The notes: generated from the letters alone by a model not told the origin. A DNA stretch of 64,000 nt from Arthrobacter sp. SLBN-112 (GCF_006715225.1 NZ_VFMU01000001.1:4092001-4156000); one strand, 5' to 3'. Positions 19,594 to 30,504 are shown, numbered from the stretch's first letter. Made by a program: numbers and translations.

Positions 19594-21672
19594 TCAGTTC
19601 CAGCCGGTCGCAGCCAGCAGCCGTTGCTCGAACATGGGGATCATGGTCTCCACATAAGTCCTGGTGAGGTGGTTGTCGTCCTTGTAGACGTACACGTTTC
19701 CCACCACGGCAGGGCAGACGCCCCGGGCACAGATGAAGTCGCTCATGTCCATCAGGTGCAGCCCCGGCAGCTTGCCCCGGTAATTCTCCAACGGCGACGG
19801 CTCCACCAGCGATTCGGCCAGCGGCGGGTTGCAGGCAGGCGCGTCGGCACCGTTCCGCTGGGCGCACTGGGGCATGTTGAAGGTGAACCGCGGATTGTCG
19901 CGGATGCCCACGATCTCGATTCCCGCGTCAGCGAACGGCTTCACGCCGTCCAGGTATCCGGGCACTTCGGTTTCGAACGGGGTATCCTCATGGGTCAGCG
20001 ACGCCACGGTGAACACCGCATCCGGGCGGTGTTCCAGCACGTAGGCGGAGCTGGACTTGTTGTAGGCGTTGCATTCGGCATTCCTGGTCTCCGATTCGGC
20101 GCCGAACCGGCACGCGGGCATCAGCAGGGTCACCAGTTCCCAGCCACGCGCGGCCGCCACTGGAGCCAGCGCGGCCAGGTACTGCTGGGCATGGGAGTCC
20201 CCCAGCACCACGATGCGCCTGGTGGCCGGTTCCTCCGGAAGCTCCTGCCGGCACCCCTCCAGGATGGGGTCGCTGGTGGCATTGGCACCGGTGCAGGGCG
20301 AGTCGATGCCGGCCCAGTCATTGTTCAGGGCGGTGGGCCCGGGGATGGTTCGAGCCCTGGGCGCGGGCGTGCTTTCGTTCTCCGGGGTGAGCGCACGGGC
20401 CCCGGGCGTGAGCTCACGGGGCTGGGCCGCCGTCGCGCTTTCCTCCGCGGTGAGCGACGTCTGCCAGACGGCTACGGGTCCGGCCAGCAGTGCGCCGCAG
20501 GCAACAATGACGACGGCGGTCCGCCAGGCGCGGAGCTTGGGCCAGTGCCAGTCGCGCAGCGGCTTTTCAACAAAGCGGGTCGTGAGGACAGCGAGCACGA
20601 TGGAGGCGCCGACGATGCCCAATCCCTGCTTGAGGTTGGGCGCCTCCACGCCGGTGGCCGCGAGCGCCAGCACCAGAACGGGCCAGTGCCAGAGGTACAG
20701 GGCGTAGGAGTTGTCACCCAGGGCGACGGCGGGACGGCTGCTGAGGAGCCGGTCCACACCGAAGCGGCAGCCCGTTTGCCCGGCAATGATGATGGCGGCC
20801 GCAGCCAGCGTGGGCCACAGCGCCACGTACCCGGGGAAGGACCTGTCGACGGTCAGTACCAGCCCGCAGGACACCATGGCTGCCAGTCCGGCCCAGCCCA
20901 GCGCCACCCTCACTATGCGCCCGGGCTTCAGGTAGGGCAGCACCAACGCCAGCAAGGATCCCAGCGCAAACTCCCAGAGCCGGGCGCGGGTATCGAAGTA
21001 TGCGTACGCCTGGTTGCTGGCGGTCTGGTCAATGGAGTAGGCCAGCGAGACCACCAGCACAGCGCCAAAGACCACGGCCAACAACCCTCGATAGGTGAGC
21101 CCCTGCAGGCGGGGAACCCGGCGCAGCAGGGTCAGCACGGCAGCGGTGGCGGCAAAGATCAGCGGCCACAGGATGAACACCTGGCCCTGGATGGACAGGG
21201 ACCAGAAGTGCTGCAGCGGGCTGGCTCCCGCATGGTCCTGCGCGTAGTAGTCCACGGCAGTGTCTGCCAGGAGCCAGTTCTGCCGGTACAGCAGCGATGC
21301 CCAGGCCTGGTCCAGCACCTGCGGCCAGCGGCCCTGCGGCAGGATCAGCCAGGTGCCCGCCAGGACTCCGAGGATCACCACGACGGCGGCGGGCAGCAGG
21401 CGCTTGAAAAGGTGCAGCCAGTGCGCCAGCAGGCGGAATGGGTGGCCCGATTCTGCCTTGCGGACGAAGGACAGGGTGAGCAGGAAAGCCGAAATCAGCA
21501 GGAAGATATCCACGCCGCCGGAGACGCGCCCCAGCCAGACATGGTAGGCCACCACCATCAGGACAGCCAGGGCCCGGAGCCCCTGGACTTCGGGGCGGAA
21601 GGTTGGTTTTCGTTTCCTGATCGCGGCACCGGACTTTGGTGCAGGTGCCTTCGGGGTTTCCGTTATCGACAC
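19594..21672 (-). CDS. membrane acyltransferase with SGNH hydrolase-like domain (OafA/OatA type)
   Basis: A 692-residue protein. The acyltransferase-3 domain (about residues 28-390, ten or so membrane helices) begins RPEVQGLRALAVLMVVAYH with the conserved histidine. It is followed by a Pro/Thr-rich linker and an extracytoplasmic SGNH domain (about 450-690) with GDSHAQQYLAAL and the catalytic pair in KDDNHLT. Such proteins O-acetylate peptidoglycan or surface polysaccharides. The GTG start has GAGAGG upstream. It is the upstream neighbour of guaB on the same strand but separated by 222 bases, so probably not co-transcribed. The acceptor cannot be told from sequence. Confidence 0.9.
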   Translation of the reverse strand: MSITETPKAPAPKSGAAIRKRKPTFRPEVQGLRALAVLMVVAYHVWLGRVSGGVDIFLLISAFLLTLSFVRKAESGHPFRLLAHWLHLFKRLLPAAVVVILGVLAGTWLILPQGRWPQVLDQAWASLLYRQNWLLADTAVDYYAQDHAGASPLQHFWSLSIQGQVFILWPLIFAATAAVLTLLRRVPRLQGLTYRGLLAVVFGAVLVVSLAYSIDQTASNQAYAYFDTRARLWEFALGSLLALVLPYLKPGRIVRVALGWAGLAAMVSCGLVLTVDRSFPGYVALWPTLAAAAIIIAGQTGCRFGVDRLLSSRPAVALGDNSYALYLWHWPVLVLALAATGVEAPNLKQGLGIVGASIVLAVLTTRFVEKPLRDWHWPKLRAWRTAVVIVACGALLAGPVAVWQTSLTAEESATAAQPRELTPGARALTPENESTPAPRARTIPGPTALNNDWAGIDSPCTGANATSDPILEGCRQELPEEPATRRIVVLGDSHAQQYLAALAPVAAARGWELVTLLMPACRFGAESETRNAECNAYNKSSSAYVLEHRPDAVFTVASLTHEDTPFETEVPGYLDGVKPFADAGIEIVGIRDNPRFTFNMPQCAQRNGADAPACNPPLAESLVEPSPLENYRGKLPGLHLMDMSDFICARGVCPAVVGNVYVYKDDNHLTRTYVETMIPMFEQRLLAATGWN

Positions 21673-21789
21673 TAGAACCTCTCAGAATTCCCGCCAGCCA
21701 AAACATCAAGCCTAGCCAAGGCGGTCTGCAACGGCCAATCACAGCCCGGGTTCGGACTATGCTGGCCCCAACCATCGAAGGGAGCCGGC

Positions 21790-22758
21790 GTGGTTGTCCA
21801 GCTGCGGATTTGCGTGCCCTCGGACCTGTCCGCCGTGACCCTGAAGACGTGCCGTGAGCAGCGGGGCGCGGCAGAAGTTGCCCTGGTTCCGGGCGCGTCC
21901 GTGGTGCCTCAGGGCGACGTCATCGAGGTCCTGATCGCCCGGGAGTCGGTGGAGGAACTGCTTGAGAAGCTGGAGATCCTGAAGGTCCAGGACGTGGGCT
22001 CCATAGCCATGAGCGCACCGGAATTCGTCCTTTCCAGGAATGCCGACCGCGCGGAACAGGCTGCGCCCGGGGACGGCGCAGACGCGGTGATCTGGGATGA
22101 CGTGACCCGGCAAACGGGCGAGGATTCCCGCCTGACGTGGAACTTCGTTGCCTTCCTGGTATTGGCAACCCAGCTCGCCGGGATCGGCATCGTGACGGAC
22201 TCCCCTATTGCCATTGTGGGGGCCATGGCGGTGGGGCCTGAGTTCGGGCCGCTGGCCGCCCTGGCCGTCTCGCTTGCCACCCGTCAGTGGAAGCTTGGCC
22301 GGCGGGCGGCTGTTGCGCTGTGTGTTGGCTTCCCGGTTGCCATGCTACTGGCGGCACTGACGGCATGGCTATCGGTGCCGCTCGGTCTTTTCCCGCGCGA
22401 TGCGTTGGACAAGGGCTCCGCGGTGGAATTCATCTACCATCCGGGCCCGTATTCAATGATTGTGGCCGTCCTGGCAGGGATCGCCGGGATGCTCTCCATC
22501 ATCGGCCGGCGCTCCGCGGCCCTGATCGGCGTCTTCATCTCGGTAACCACCGTGCCGGCGGCGGGATACGTTGCGGTGGCCTTGGTCCTTGGTGAATACC
22601 AGAAGGCGGCCGGCTCTGCCCTCCAACTGCTGCTCAACCTCGTGGGCATCGTGGTGGCCGCCCTGGCGGTTTTGCTCTTTTACCGGATGGTTTACAGGCG
22701 GGTGCCCCACGGTGTGGCGCGGAGCCTCAGGCGGCAGCGGACAAGGAGCCGCGGTTAG
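21790..22758 (+). CDS. DUF389 membrane protein
   Basis: A 322-residue protein with a soluble N-terminal domain (about 110 residues) and a DUF389 membrane domain of five or six helices, with conserved DSPIAIVGAMAVGPEFGPLAALAVSL near residues 137-162. The GTG start follows AAGGGAG. The DUF389/TIGR00341 family includes the cyanobacterial TMEM/All families and actinobacterial proteins of unproven role; ion or small-molecule transport is a guess. Its last 32 bases overlap the 3' end of the convergent flavoprotein gene. A TATGCT hexamer at 21758-21763 could be its -10. Confidence 0.85.
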   Translation: MVVQLRICVPSDLSAVTLKTCREQRGAAEVALVPGASVVPQGDVIEVLIARESVEELLEKLEILKVQDVGSIAMSAPEFVLSRNADRAEQAAPGDGADAVIWDDVTRQTGEDSRLTWNFVAFLVLATQLAGIGIVTDSPIAIVGAMAVGPEFGPLAALAVSLATRQWKLGRRAAVALCVGFPVAMLLAALTAWLSVPLGLFPRDALDKGSAVEFIYHPGPYSMIVAVLAGIAGMLSIIGRRSAALIGVFISVTTVPAAGYVAVALVLGEYQKAAGSALQLLLNLVGIVVAALAVLLFYRMVYRRVPHGVARSLRRQRTRSRG

Positions 22759-23833
22759 CCGGGGCCGGCATCTTCGCGGCCAGGTGACGCGCATCCCGGC
22801 ACACCCCCGGAAGCGTCGCTGAAGCCACCGCGTACATGAAGTCCTGTCCCAGGAAGAACAGGCCGGGCGAATCCAACGCTACCCCGCGTTGCTGCCGGGG
22901 CATTCCCCCGTTATCGAGCAGGTCCGGATCCAGCCAGGCGAAGTCCGCACGGAACCCGGTGCACCAGATCACGTTGGCGATTTGCGGCCGGCTGCCATCC
23001 TCAAGGACGGGCACGCCGCCCTCCACCCCCCTGACCCGGGGAACCAACCGCACCCCGGCGGCAGCAAGGTCTTTGGACTTCGTCCGGATCAGGGGTGCAC
23101 CATGTGCTTTGAGTGCGGGTATGGCCCTGCGCCCGATGGGTGTGCCGACATTCAGCACGTACAGGCCGGCAAACCGGACCAGCGGCAGGACATAGCGTGC
23201 CGCCGCACGTCCGTGCTTCACGGGGAGCTCTCCGCCGGGTTTGCCTGCCACGAGGGTGGGATGGGTCCGGCTGACTTCCAGGGCTATTTCAGCACCGGAG
23301 TTACCCAGCCCAACCACCAGAACGGGCCCGTCCTGCAGCTGCCCGGGGTTCCGATAGTTGCTCGAATGGAACTGGACAAGAGAGGGGGAAAGCCGGGAAG
23401 CGAAGTCCGGAATTTTGGCCACCCGTTCAGCACCCGTGGCCACCACCACATTCCGGGCCTCCCACCGATGGCCGTTTGACGCGGCAACGTACCGGTCCCC
23501 TTCCCGCCAGAGCCGCTCGACACGGATGCCTTGCCGGACCGGCAGGTGGAATTCCGCCGCGTACCGTTCGAGGTAGTCCGCCAGTTCGTCCTTGGCAGGG
23601 AAGGACAGCGGATCGGCAGGAAAAGCCAGTCCGGGAAGACCGTCGTATTTGGCGGGTGTAAAAACCCGCAGCGAATCCCAGCGCCGCCGCCAGGAGTCCC
23701 CGGTCCTGGGGCAGGCGTCCAGAATCAGGAAGGCGCGTTTTTGCCGTTGCAGGTAATACCCCAAGGCAAGACCGGCCTGGCCGCCACCGATGATCATCGT
23801 GTCCAGCGTGCCGGAGACGTCGTCGTTGTTCAT
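22727..23833 (-). CDS. flavin-dependent monooxygenase/oxidoreductase (CzcO/YpdA-like)
   Basis: A 368-residue soluble enzyme with two dinucleotide-binding motifs: GGGQAGLALG at about 17-26 for FAD, and VVGLGNSGAEIALE near 172 for NAD(P)H. FHSSNYRNP is close to the FxGxxxHxxxY-type fingerprint of flavin monooxygenases. The closest families act on small organic substrates or reduce thiols; the substrate is not evident. AAAGGAA lies about 8 bases before the ATG. It is downstream of the PQ-loop-like gene with an 18-base gap, so the two form a unit behind the LuxR regulator. Confidence 0.87.
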   Translation of the reverse strand: MNNDDVSGTLDTMIIGGGQAGLALGYYLQRQKRAFLILDACPRTGDSWRRRWDSLRVFTPAKYDGLPGLAFPADPLSFPAKDELADYLERYAAEFHLPVRQGIRVERLWREGDRYVAASNGHRWEARNVVVATGAERVAKIPDFASRLSPSLVQFHSSNYRNPGQLQDGPVLVVGLGNSGAEIALEVSRTHPTLVAGKPGGELPVKHGRAAARYVLPLVRFAGLYVLNVGTPIGRRAIPALKAHGAPLIRTKSKDLAAAGVRLVPRVRGVEGGVPVLEDGSRPQIANVIWCTGFRADFAWLDPDLLDNGGMPRQQRGVALDSPGLFFLGQDFMYAVASATLPGVCRDARHLAAKMPAPANRGSLSAAA

Positions 23834-23851
23834 GACTGTGGTTCCTTTCCC

Positions 23852-24175
23852 TCAATTGGATTGCGTAGACGGAAGTTCCGCCGTGGCCTTGTTCCGTGCC
23901 GCGGCCCCGGCGCTCCCTGTTCCCCTATAGCGCAGCCACCAGGCGAGCATCAGGCCCGAAGCCATGACGTATGCCAGGTGCAGGACCCAAATTGGGCCGG
24001 CCGGAAGGCTGAAGACGTAGACCGAATGCATGGCGTTGGCTACGTTGCTCAGCACGAGGCTGGCCAGACTGTAGGACGCAAGGTCCTTGGTGCGGGCAGC
24101 CTTCAGAAGCATCGGCCACATACCTGCAGCGAAGAGCACCGCTGAGATGGTGCCGGCCAGCGTCGGAAGGTTCAT
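23852..24175 (-). CDS. small PQ-loop/SemiSWEET-like membrane protein
   Basis: A 107-residue protein with three predicted membrane helices (LAGTISAVLFAAGMWPMLL, ASLVLSNVANAMHSVYVF, IWVLHLAYVMASGLMLAWWL) and a short polar tail. The first helix ends GMWPMLLKAARTKDLASYSL, which resembles the PQ-loop pattern (helix break at proline, then basic loop and small residues) of bacterial SemiSWEET sugar carriers, usually 85-100 residues and dimeric. The canonical PQ pair is WP here, so the assignment is tentative. It lies between a LuxR regulator and a flavoprotein, which may together handle one compound. Confidence 0.7.
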   Translation of the reverse strand: MNLPTLAGTISAVLFAAGMWPMLLKAARTKDLASYSLASLVLSNVANAMHSVYVFSLPAGPIWVLHLAYVMASGLMLAWWLRYRGTGSAGAAARNKATAELPSTQSN

Positions 24176-24296
24176 GCTTTGAGGCTACGGTTGCGGCAGG
24201 CCAATCCTCATCGGCCAAAACATGTATCTCCGCCGGAGGATTATGGGTAATGGTGTGCAGGTGGATCAGCTGGGCGCCGGCAGCAGGCGGACCATC

Positions 24297-25940
24297 TCAA
24301 CCGACTATTCCGTGCTCATAGGCGTAACTGGTTGCAGCCGTCCTGGAGGGCAGGCCCAGCTTGAGGAAGATGTTGCTCAGATGGCGTGCCACGGTCTTTT
24401 CGCTGAGGTACAGCTCCGCGGCAATGGCGCGGTTTCCCATCCCCGAGGCAACCAGCCGCAGCACTTCCACTTCCCGTGGTGTCAACGGCCCGTCAGCACC
24501 GCCCGGACTGCCCTGGGCCTCCCGCAGGAGGCTCCCAGTCCACGCTGCGGCTGGAGCCGCACCCAGTTCCAGGAACTCCCGATGCGCCGCCTCGAAATCC
24601 ATCAACGCTGAAGGCTCATCACCGAGGTTCCGGCACGCACACCCAATGAGAACCCGGCATCGGGCTGCCTCGTACGGCACACCGAGCTCCAGCCACAGTT
24701 TCCAAGCCTGCCGCAGGGCTTGCGAGGCACCCACCGGATCGTCCTCGGAGAGGAGGACCCCGCCGTCGGCCTGGCTGGCAAGGGCACGCACCATCGGCAT
24801 GGGGCATTCGCGCGCAAAAGCTCCCAACTCGTCGGCACCACGCCGCGCCGCTTCAGGGGCGGATGAGGCAAGTTCGATCTCCACCAGGGCCGGCAACAGG
24901 TGCCGGCGGGTGGCCACGTCCGCCACACCGATGGCCCTGCGGATCATCGATTGGGCCTGTTGCACTTCATCACGGGCCAGGCACAGGAGGGCCAGCCCGG
25001 GTTGGGGCTCATAGCCGCTTCCGGCCGCGTGGCGGTACGAAGCCTCGGCGGCCGCCAGGTTTCCGGTCAGCCGCTGGATTTCGCCCTGCTGGTAGTAAGC
25101 GCCGTACAGGGCCTGCGGATCACCGCGGGTTGAGTACCCTTGGGCCACGGCCGCGGCTTGCAGGGCCTCCGGCCACGCACCGTGCAGCCGGAAGAGCTCG
25201 GCACGGTGCGCGTGGCACTGGCCACTGAATGGAACCATGTCAGGCCGTTCACTGCACCAGCGGTCAAGGGCAGTTGTCCAGGCCAGCGCCCTTGCCAGGT
25301 CGAATGCAAGGTGGCAATTGCCGATGACCGCGCAGTAGATGATTCCCGAGGGGACCGGGGAGACTTCACCTGCCGTGACGGCAACCATGGCCTCATCGAA
25401 CATGGCGAGTCCCTTGTCCGGGTGGCCCAGCATCAAGGTGGCCTGGCCGGTGCCGAGCAGGCCCAGCGCGGAGAGGTCTTTGTCGTGGAACCGCTGGCCG
25501 TACTCGGCAACGCGGGAGAATACCTCCAGGGCACCCGCCGGATCACCGCCGTAAAGTTTGCCCAAACCGTCGGGGAGGAGCAGGAGGCCCTGCACTGCGC
25601 CGGGCTCCGCCAGTTCGTCAGCGAGCCGCCGGCCACGGGCGAACCACCCTCCGGCGCGTACCCTTTCCCCCATGAACATCAGGTGCATGCCCATCCAGCC
25701 CGCGCACCGTGCGGCACCCTCGACGTCGCCCATCACAAGATACTCCTCGTGGGCGCGGGTTAGCGTTTCCAGGCCAGCGACGATGTCCCCGGTCAGGATT
25801 CCGGACGTGCCCAGCCGCTCCAGGTCGGCAGCGGGAAGACCGCCGTGCCTGTCCGCCTCCGCGTAGCTCTTGGAAGCATCGCCCCAGCGGTGCTCGCGGA
25901 AGGCGGACCTGCCTTTGTCTATGCCCGTTTCAGCTGACAC
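24297..25940 (-). CDS. LuxR-family regulator with TPR-like sensor region
   Basis: A 547-residue transcription factor. The first 470 residues are alpha-helical repeats of TPR type (for example GDPQALYGAYYQQGEIQRLTGNLAAAEASY), and the last 65 are a LuxR/NarL helix-turn-helix (LTPREVEVLRLVASGMGNRA, then LYLSEKTVARHLSNI). There is no AAA ATPase domain, so this is not a full LAL/MalT protein. GAGGAGG lies immediately upstream of the GTG start. The two genes following on the same strand (PQ-loop-like protein, flavoprotein) are likely targets, with a 121-base gap that could hold the operator. Confidence 0.88.
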   Translation of the reverse strand: MSAETGIDKGRSAFREHRWGDASKSYAEADRHGGLPAADLERLGTSGILTGDIVAGLETLTRAHEEYLVMGDVEGAARCAGWMGMHLMFMGERVRAGGWFARGRRLADELAEPGAVQGLLLLPDGLGKLYGGDPAGALEVFSRVAEYGQRFHDKDLSALGLLGTGQATLMLGHPDKGLAMFDEAMVAVTAGEVSPVPSGIIYCAVIGNCHLAFDLARALAWTTALDRWCSERPDMVPFSGQCHAHRAELFRLHGAWPEALQAAAVAQGYSTRGDPQALYGAYYQQGEIQRLTGNLAAAEASYRHAAGSGYEPQPGLALLCLARDEVQQAQSMIRRAIGVADVATRRHLLPALVEIELASSAPEAARRGADELGAFARECPMPMVRALASQADGGVLLSEDDPVGASQALRQAWKLWLELGVPYEAARCRVLIGCACRNLGDEPSALMDFEAAHREFLELGAAPAAAWTGSLLREAQGSPGGADGPLTPREVEVLRLVASGMGNRAIAAELYLSEKTVARHLSNIFLKLGLPSRTAATSYAYEHGIVG

Positions 25941-26134
25941 CTGTCCTCCTCGGACACCAACGGTCCGGCCTGGCTTGTTGCCGGCATGCGGTGGGCGCCA
26001 GGGTACTTATGTGCGTCACCGTACGCCCGCCGCACACCCTGCACAAGCGGGTCCCGCGTGCTTCCCGGGCCACCTCCGGACCCAACCTGGGCCCGGACAT
26101 AGGGCTGGTCCGGAAGGGTGGGCCGCGTTGCCTG

Positions 26135-27658
26135 CTATGAACGAAGCAGGCCGCGCAGGGTCTGGATGGTGTCCGCTTCCGCCGGAGCCTTGTCGTCGCG
26201 GTAGCGCTTGACCCGGGCAAACCTCAGGGCGATGCCGCCCGGGTACCGCGGGGACTGCTGCACGCCGTCGATGGCGATTTCGACGACGGTGACAGGCTGC
26301 ACCCACACGGTGCCGGAAGTGCGCCGCACCTCAAGCTCCTGGAACCTTTCCGTCTGCCACCGCAGCAATTCGTCAGTGAGGCCCTTGAAGGTCTTGCCCA
26401 CCATCACGTAGCCGCCAGGTTCACCGAACTCCCCGTCAGGGTCAAGGGCGCCCAGGTGCAGGTTGGACAGCGTCCCGGTGCGGCGTCCGGATCCCCATTC
26501 GCAGGCGAGCACCACCAGGTCGTACGTCAGCACGGGCTTGACCTTCACCCAGTTGGACCCGCGCCGGCCGGCCGCATAGGTGGACCCGATCGCCTTCACC
26601 ACGACGCCTTCATGTCCGGCGGCAAGCGCCTCCTGCGACACCCGCTCCGCGACGGCCGGATCAGCCGTGACCTCTCCCGGTATCCGGTGCTCGGGCGCTA
26701 TACGCTCGAGCTCACTGATCCGGGCGGACAGCGGCTCGTCGAGCAGGTCCCGCCCATCGAGGTGCAGCACGTCGAAGAACCACGGATGCAGCACCGTTTC
26801 GCGCACCGCATCCGCACCAAAGCGCGCCATGGTTTCCTGGAACGGCCGCGGGCCGCCTTCCTCGTCCAGGGCCAGGGTTTCACCGTCAAGGATCACGTCC
26901 TGCAGCGGAAGTCCGCGCACTACCTCCACCACCTCGGGGAGCCGGTGCGTGACGTCGGCGAGGTTGCGGGTGAAGATGCTGACATCGTCGCCGGCCCGGT
27001 GCACTTGGATGCGGGCGCCGTCGAGCTTGTATTCCACCGACGCCTCCCCGGTCGCTTCCAAGGCTGCACTGGGGCTGGATGCGGTCGCCGCGAGCATGGG
27101 CTGCACGGGACGGCCCACCATCAGGCCGACGGCGTCGAGCTCGGCTTCGGTGCCGGTAATGGCCAGCAGGGCGGTTCCACCCAGGTCCCCGGAAAGCATG
27201 GCAGCGCGGCGTACGGCGGCAACGGGCTTCGCGGCAGCGCGCGCAACGGCATCCGTCAGCACGCCCTCCAGGGCTCCGGTGCGAAGCTCGCCAAGGAGGA
27301 CCCCGGCGATGAATGACTGCTCCGGCGCGGTTGCCGCCGCCATCAGCTTCCCCAGTGTGGCTGCGCGCCCGGCGCCCGATCCGGTACCTGCCGTGGCAAG
27401 CAGGCGGTCAAGGGCGGCGTCAAGGTCGGCCACGGTGAGGGTTGGCTCGACGGCGGGTTCCTCCTTGGCCGCTGCCACGGCGCTCCAGCCGACGCCCACG
27501 CGTCCCTGGCGGGGCTTGGCAACGAGCCAGCCCACCGCCGTCGGGATCTCCGCCGGCTCAAGCCGGCCCAGCAACTGGGCCAGCGCATCCACTTTCGCCA
27601 GCCGGGAACGGGTGGAGGTGACGGCCTCCGCGGTTTTGACGAGCTCAAGGAGCAGCAT
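26135..27658 (-). CDS. ATP-dependent DNA ligase (LigB type)
   Basis: A 507-residue nuclear/archaeal-type ATP-dependent ligase that seals nicks through an enzyme-AMP intermediate. The adenylated lysine is K211 in YKLDGARIQVH. Motif III FTRNLADVT, motif IIIa VILDGE, motif IV GVVVKAIG and motif V WVKVKP all follow in order. An N-terminal DNA-binding domain (about residues 1-180) is present. The ATG at 27658 is chosen because AGGA lies at proper spacing; an earlier in-frame ATG at 27679 lacks support. It resembles mycobacterial LigB (Rv3062), an accessory ligase alongside the NAD-dependent LigA. It diverges from the DHFR-like gene. Confidence 0.94.
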   Translation of the reverse strand: MLLLELVKTAEAVTSTRSRLAKVDALAQLLGRLEPAEIPTAVGWLVAKPRQGRVGVGWSAVAAAKEEPAVEPTLTVADLDAALDRLLATAGTGSGAGRAATLGKLMAAATAPEQSFIAGVLLGELRTGALEGVLTDAVARAAAKPVAAVRRAAMLSGDLGGTALLAITGTEAELDAVGLMVGRPVQPMLAATASSPSAALEATGEASVEYKLDGARIQVHRAGDDVSIFTRNLADVTHRLPEVVEVVRGLPLQDVILDGETLALDEEGGPRPFQETMARFGADAVRETVLHPWFFDVLHLDGRDLLDEPLSARISELERIAPEHRIPGEVTADPAVAERVSQEALAAGHEGVVVKAIGSTYAAGRRGSNWVKVKPVLTYDLVVLACEWGSGRRTGTLSNLHLGALDPDGEFGEPGGYVMVGKTFKGLTDELLRWQTERFQELEVRRTSGTVWVQPVTVVEIAIDGVQQSPRYPGGIALRFARVKRYRDDKAPAEADTIQTLRGLLRS

Positions 27659-27714
27659 GGCACCATCCTGCCACGGCACTGGACAGGCCTACGGTCCGGT
27701 TCCAGAATGGGCGC

Positions 27715-28317
27715 ATGGGACTCATCGTTGCCAACCTGTTCATCACCCTCGACGGCGTCTACCAGGCGCCCGGCGGCCGCGAAGAAGACCCCGAGGGCAG
27801 TTTCGCCTTTGGCGGCTGGCAGGCACCGGTGTCCGACGATGAGTCCGGCGCCGCCATTGCTGCTGGCATCGAGCGGATGGATGCCCTGCTCCTCGGCCGG
27901 AAGACGTACGACATCTTCGCCGCCTATTGGCCCCACCAGTCAGGGGACATCGCGGAGACCCTCAACCGGGTCCCCAAATTTGTGGTGTCCGGCTCCCTCA
28001 CTGATCCGGCATGGGCAGGCACCACCGTGCTGCCGGATGCCGTGGCGGCAGGCAGGCTGCGGGACGAGTACCAGCAGGTGCACATGTTCGGCAGCGGGGT
28101 CCTCATCCGGTCTTTGCTGGAGGCAGAGGTGCTGGACCGCCTACATCTCTGGCTGTACCCGGTCATCCTGGGGCAAGGCAAGCGGCTTTTCGACGCCGGG
28201 ACCATACCCGCCACGTTCCGCCTCGCCGAGCCGGCACGCAGCTACCCCAAGGGAGCAGTCTCGCTGGTTTATGAGCGTGCAGGCGGAGTCGAAACGGCGG
28301 ACATGGACGCCGGCTGA
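27715..28317 (+). CDS. dihydrofolate reductase-family protein (RibD C-terminal type)
   Basis: A 200-residue soluble protein with the RibD_C/YyaP-type fold: ANLFITLDGVYQAPGG at the N-terminus, LLLGRKTYDIFAAYWP near residue 60, and MFGSGVLIRSLLEA and YPVILGQGKRLFD further on. These are NADPH-dependent reductase-like proteins, often small orphan genes whose substrate is not known; it is not the housekeeping FolA. The gene diverges from the ligase gene, with 56 bases between starts, and ends just before the groEL terminator. Confidence 0.88.
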   Translation: MGLIVANLFITLDGVYQAPGGREEDPEGSFAFGGWQAPVSDDESGAAIAAGIERMDALLLGRKTYDIFAAYWPHQSGDIAETLNRVPKFVVSGSLTDPAWAGTTVLPDAVAAGRLRDEYQQVHMFGSGVLIRSLLEAEVLDRLHLWLYPVILGQGKRLFDAGTIPATFRLAEPARSYPKGAVSLVYERAGGVETADMDAG

Positions 28318-28343
28318 TACCGGCCCCCCTTACAGGAACACAA

Positions 28344-28375
28344 AAAACCGGCCCAGCTGATGCTGGACCGGTTTT
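28344..28375 (-). terminator. groEL terminator
   Basis: A 14-base-pair stem (28344-28357 with 28362-28375) with a 4-base loop, followed on the minus strand by a run of six U. The single imperfect position is a G-U wobble in the minus-strand RNA but a C-A mismatch in the plus-strand RNA, which favours use for groEL. It may also stop the convergent reductase transcript. Confidence 0.88.
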
Positions 28376-28411
28376 CTGCATGGCGCCTGCCGCGCCCCTT
28401 TCAAGAAGGGA

Positions 28412-30034
<1,623 letters not shown>

Positions 30035-30046
30035 TCAAAGACAGAA

Positions 30047-30089
30047 CCCCGCACTGCCGGCCAGCATGAGCATGGCCGGCGGCACGGGG
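30047..30089 (-). promoter_or_regulatory. hairpin between groES and groEL
   Basis: An inner stem GCCGGCCA (30056-30063) pairs with TGGCCGGC (30073-30080), and an outer CCCCG (30047-30051) pairs with CGGGG (30085-30089), separated by a small internal bulge. It fills most of the 78-base gap between groES and groEL. There is no U-run, so it is more likely a processing, stability or partial-termination site than a full terminator. Confidence 0.55.
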
Positions 30090-30100
30090 ATCCGAAAGAG

Positions 30101-30394
30101 TTACTTTACGACGACAGCCAGGACGTCGCGGGCGGACAGCACGAGGTACTCGGTGCCGCCGGTCTTGACTTCGGTTCCGCCGTACTTGGAGTAGATGACG
30201 ACGTCGCCAACGGCTACGTCAACGGGAACGCGGTTGCCATCTTCGAAGCGGCCGGGGCCTACTGCAACAACTTCGCCTTCCTGCGGCTTCTCCTGCGCGG
30301 AGTCCGGGATGACCAGGCCGGAAGCCGTGGTCTGCTCGGCTTCGAGCGGGCGGACAACGATACGATCCTCAAGAGGCTTAATAGAGACCGACAC
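30101..30394 (-). CDS. groS: 10-kDa co-chaperonin GroES
   Basis: A 97-residue lid of the GroEL chamber, cytosolic heptamer. [20 protein letters not shown], the mobile-loop region [19 protein letters not shown] and the C-terminal [13 protein letters not shown] are all typical. It is the first gene of groES-groEL. Upstream lie a sigma-70-like promoter and two HrcA operators, placing it under heat-shock derepression. Confidence 0.98.
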   Translation of the reverse strand: MSVSIKPLEDRIVVRPLEAEQTTASGLVIPDSAQEKPQEGEVVAVGPGRFEDGNRVPVDVAVGDVVIYSKYGGTEVKTGGTEYLVLSARDVLAVVVK

Positions 30395-30504
30395 TCGGAC
30401 CTCTCCTTTTCGTCAGCAAATTCGTGGACTGGAAAGCTTTCCGCCGTGGCTGGCAAACCGTCGTCGCGGTGCCGGCAGCAGCCTGGCTGGCAGCTCTTCA
30501 TGTG

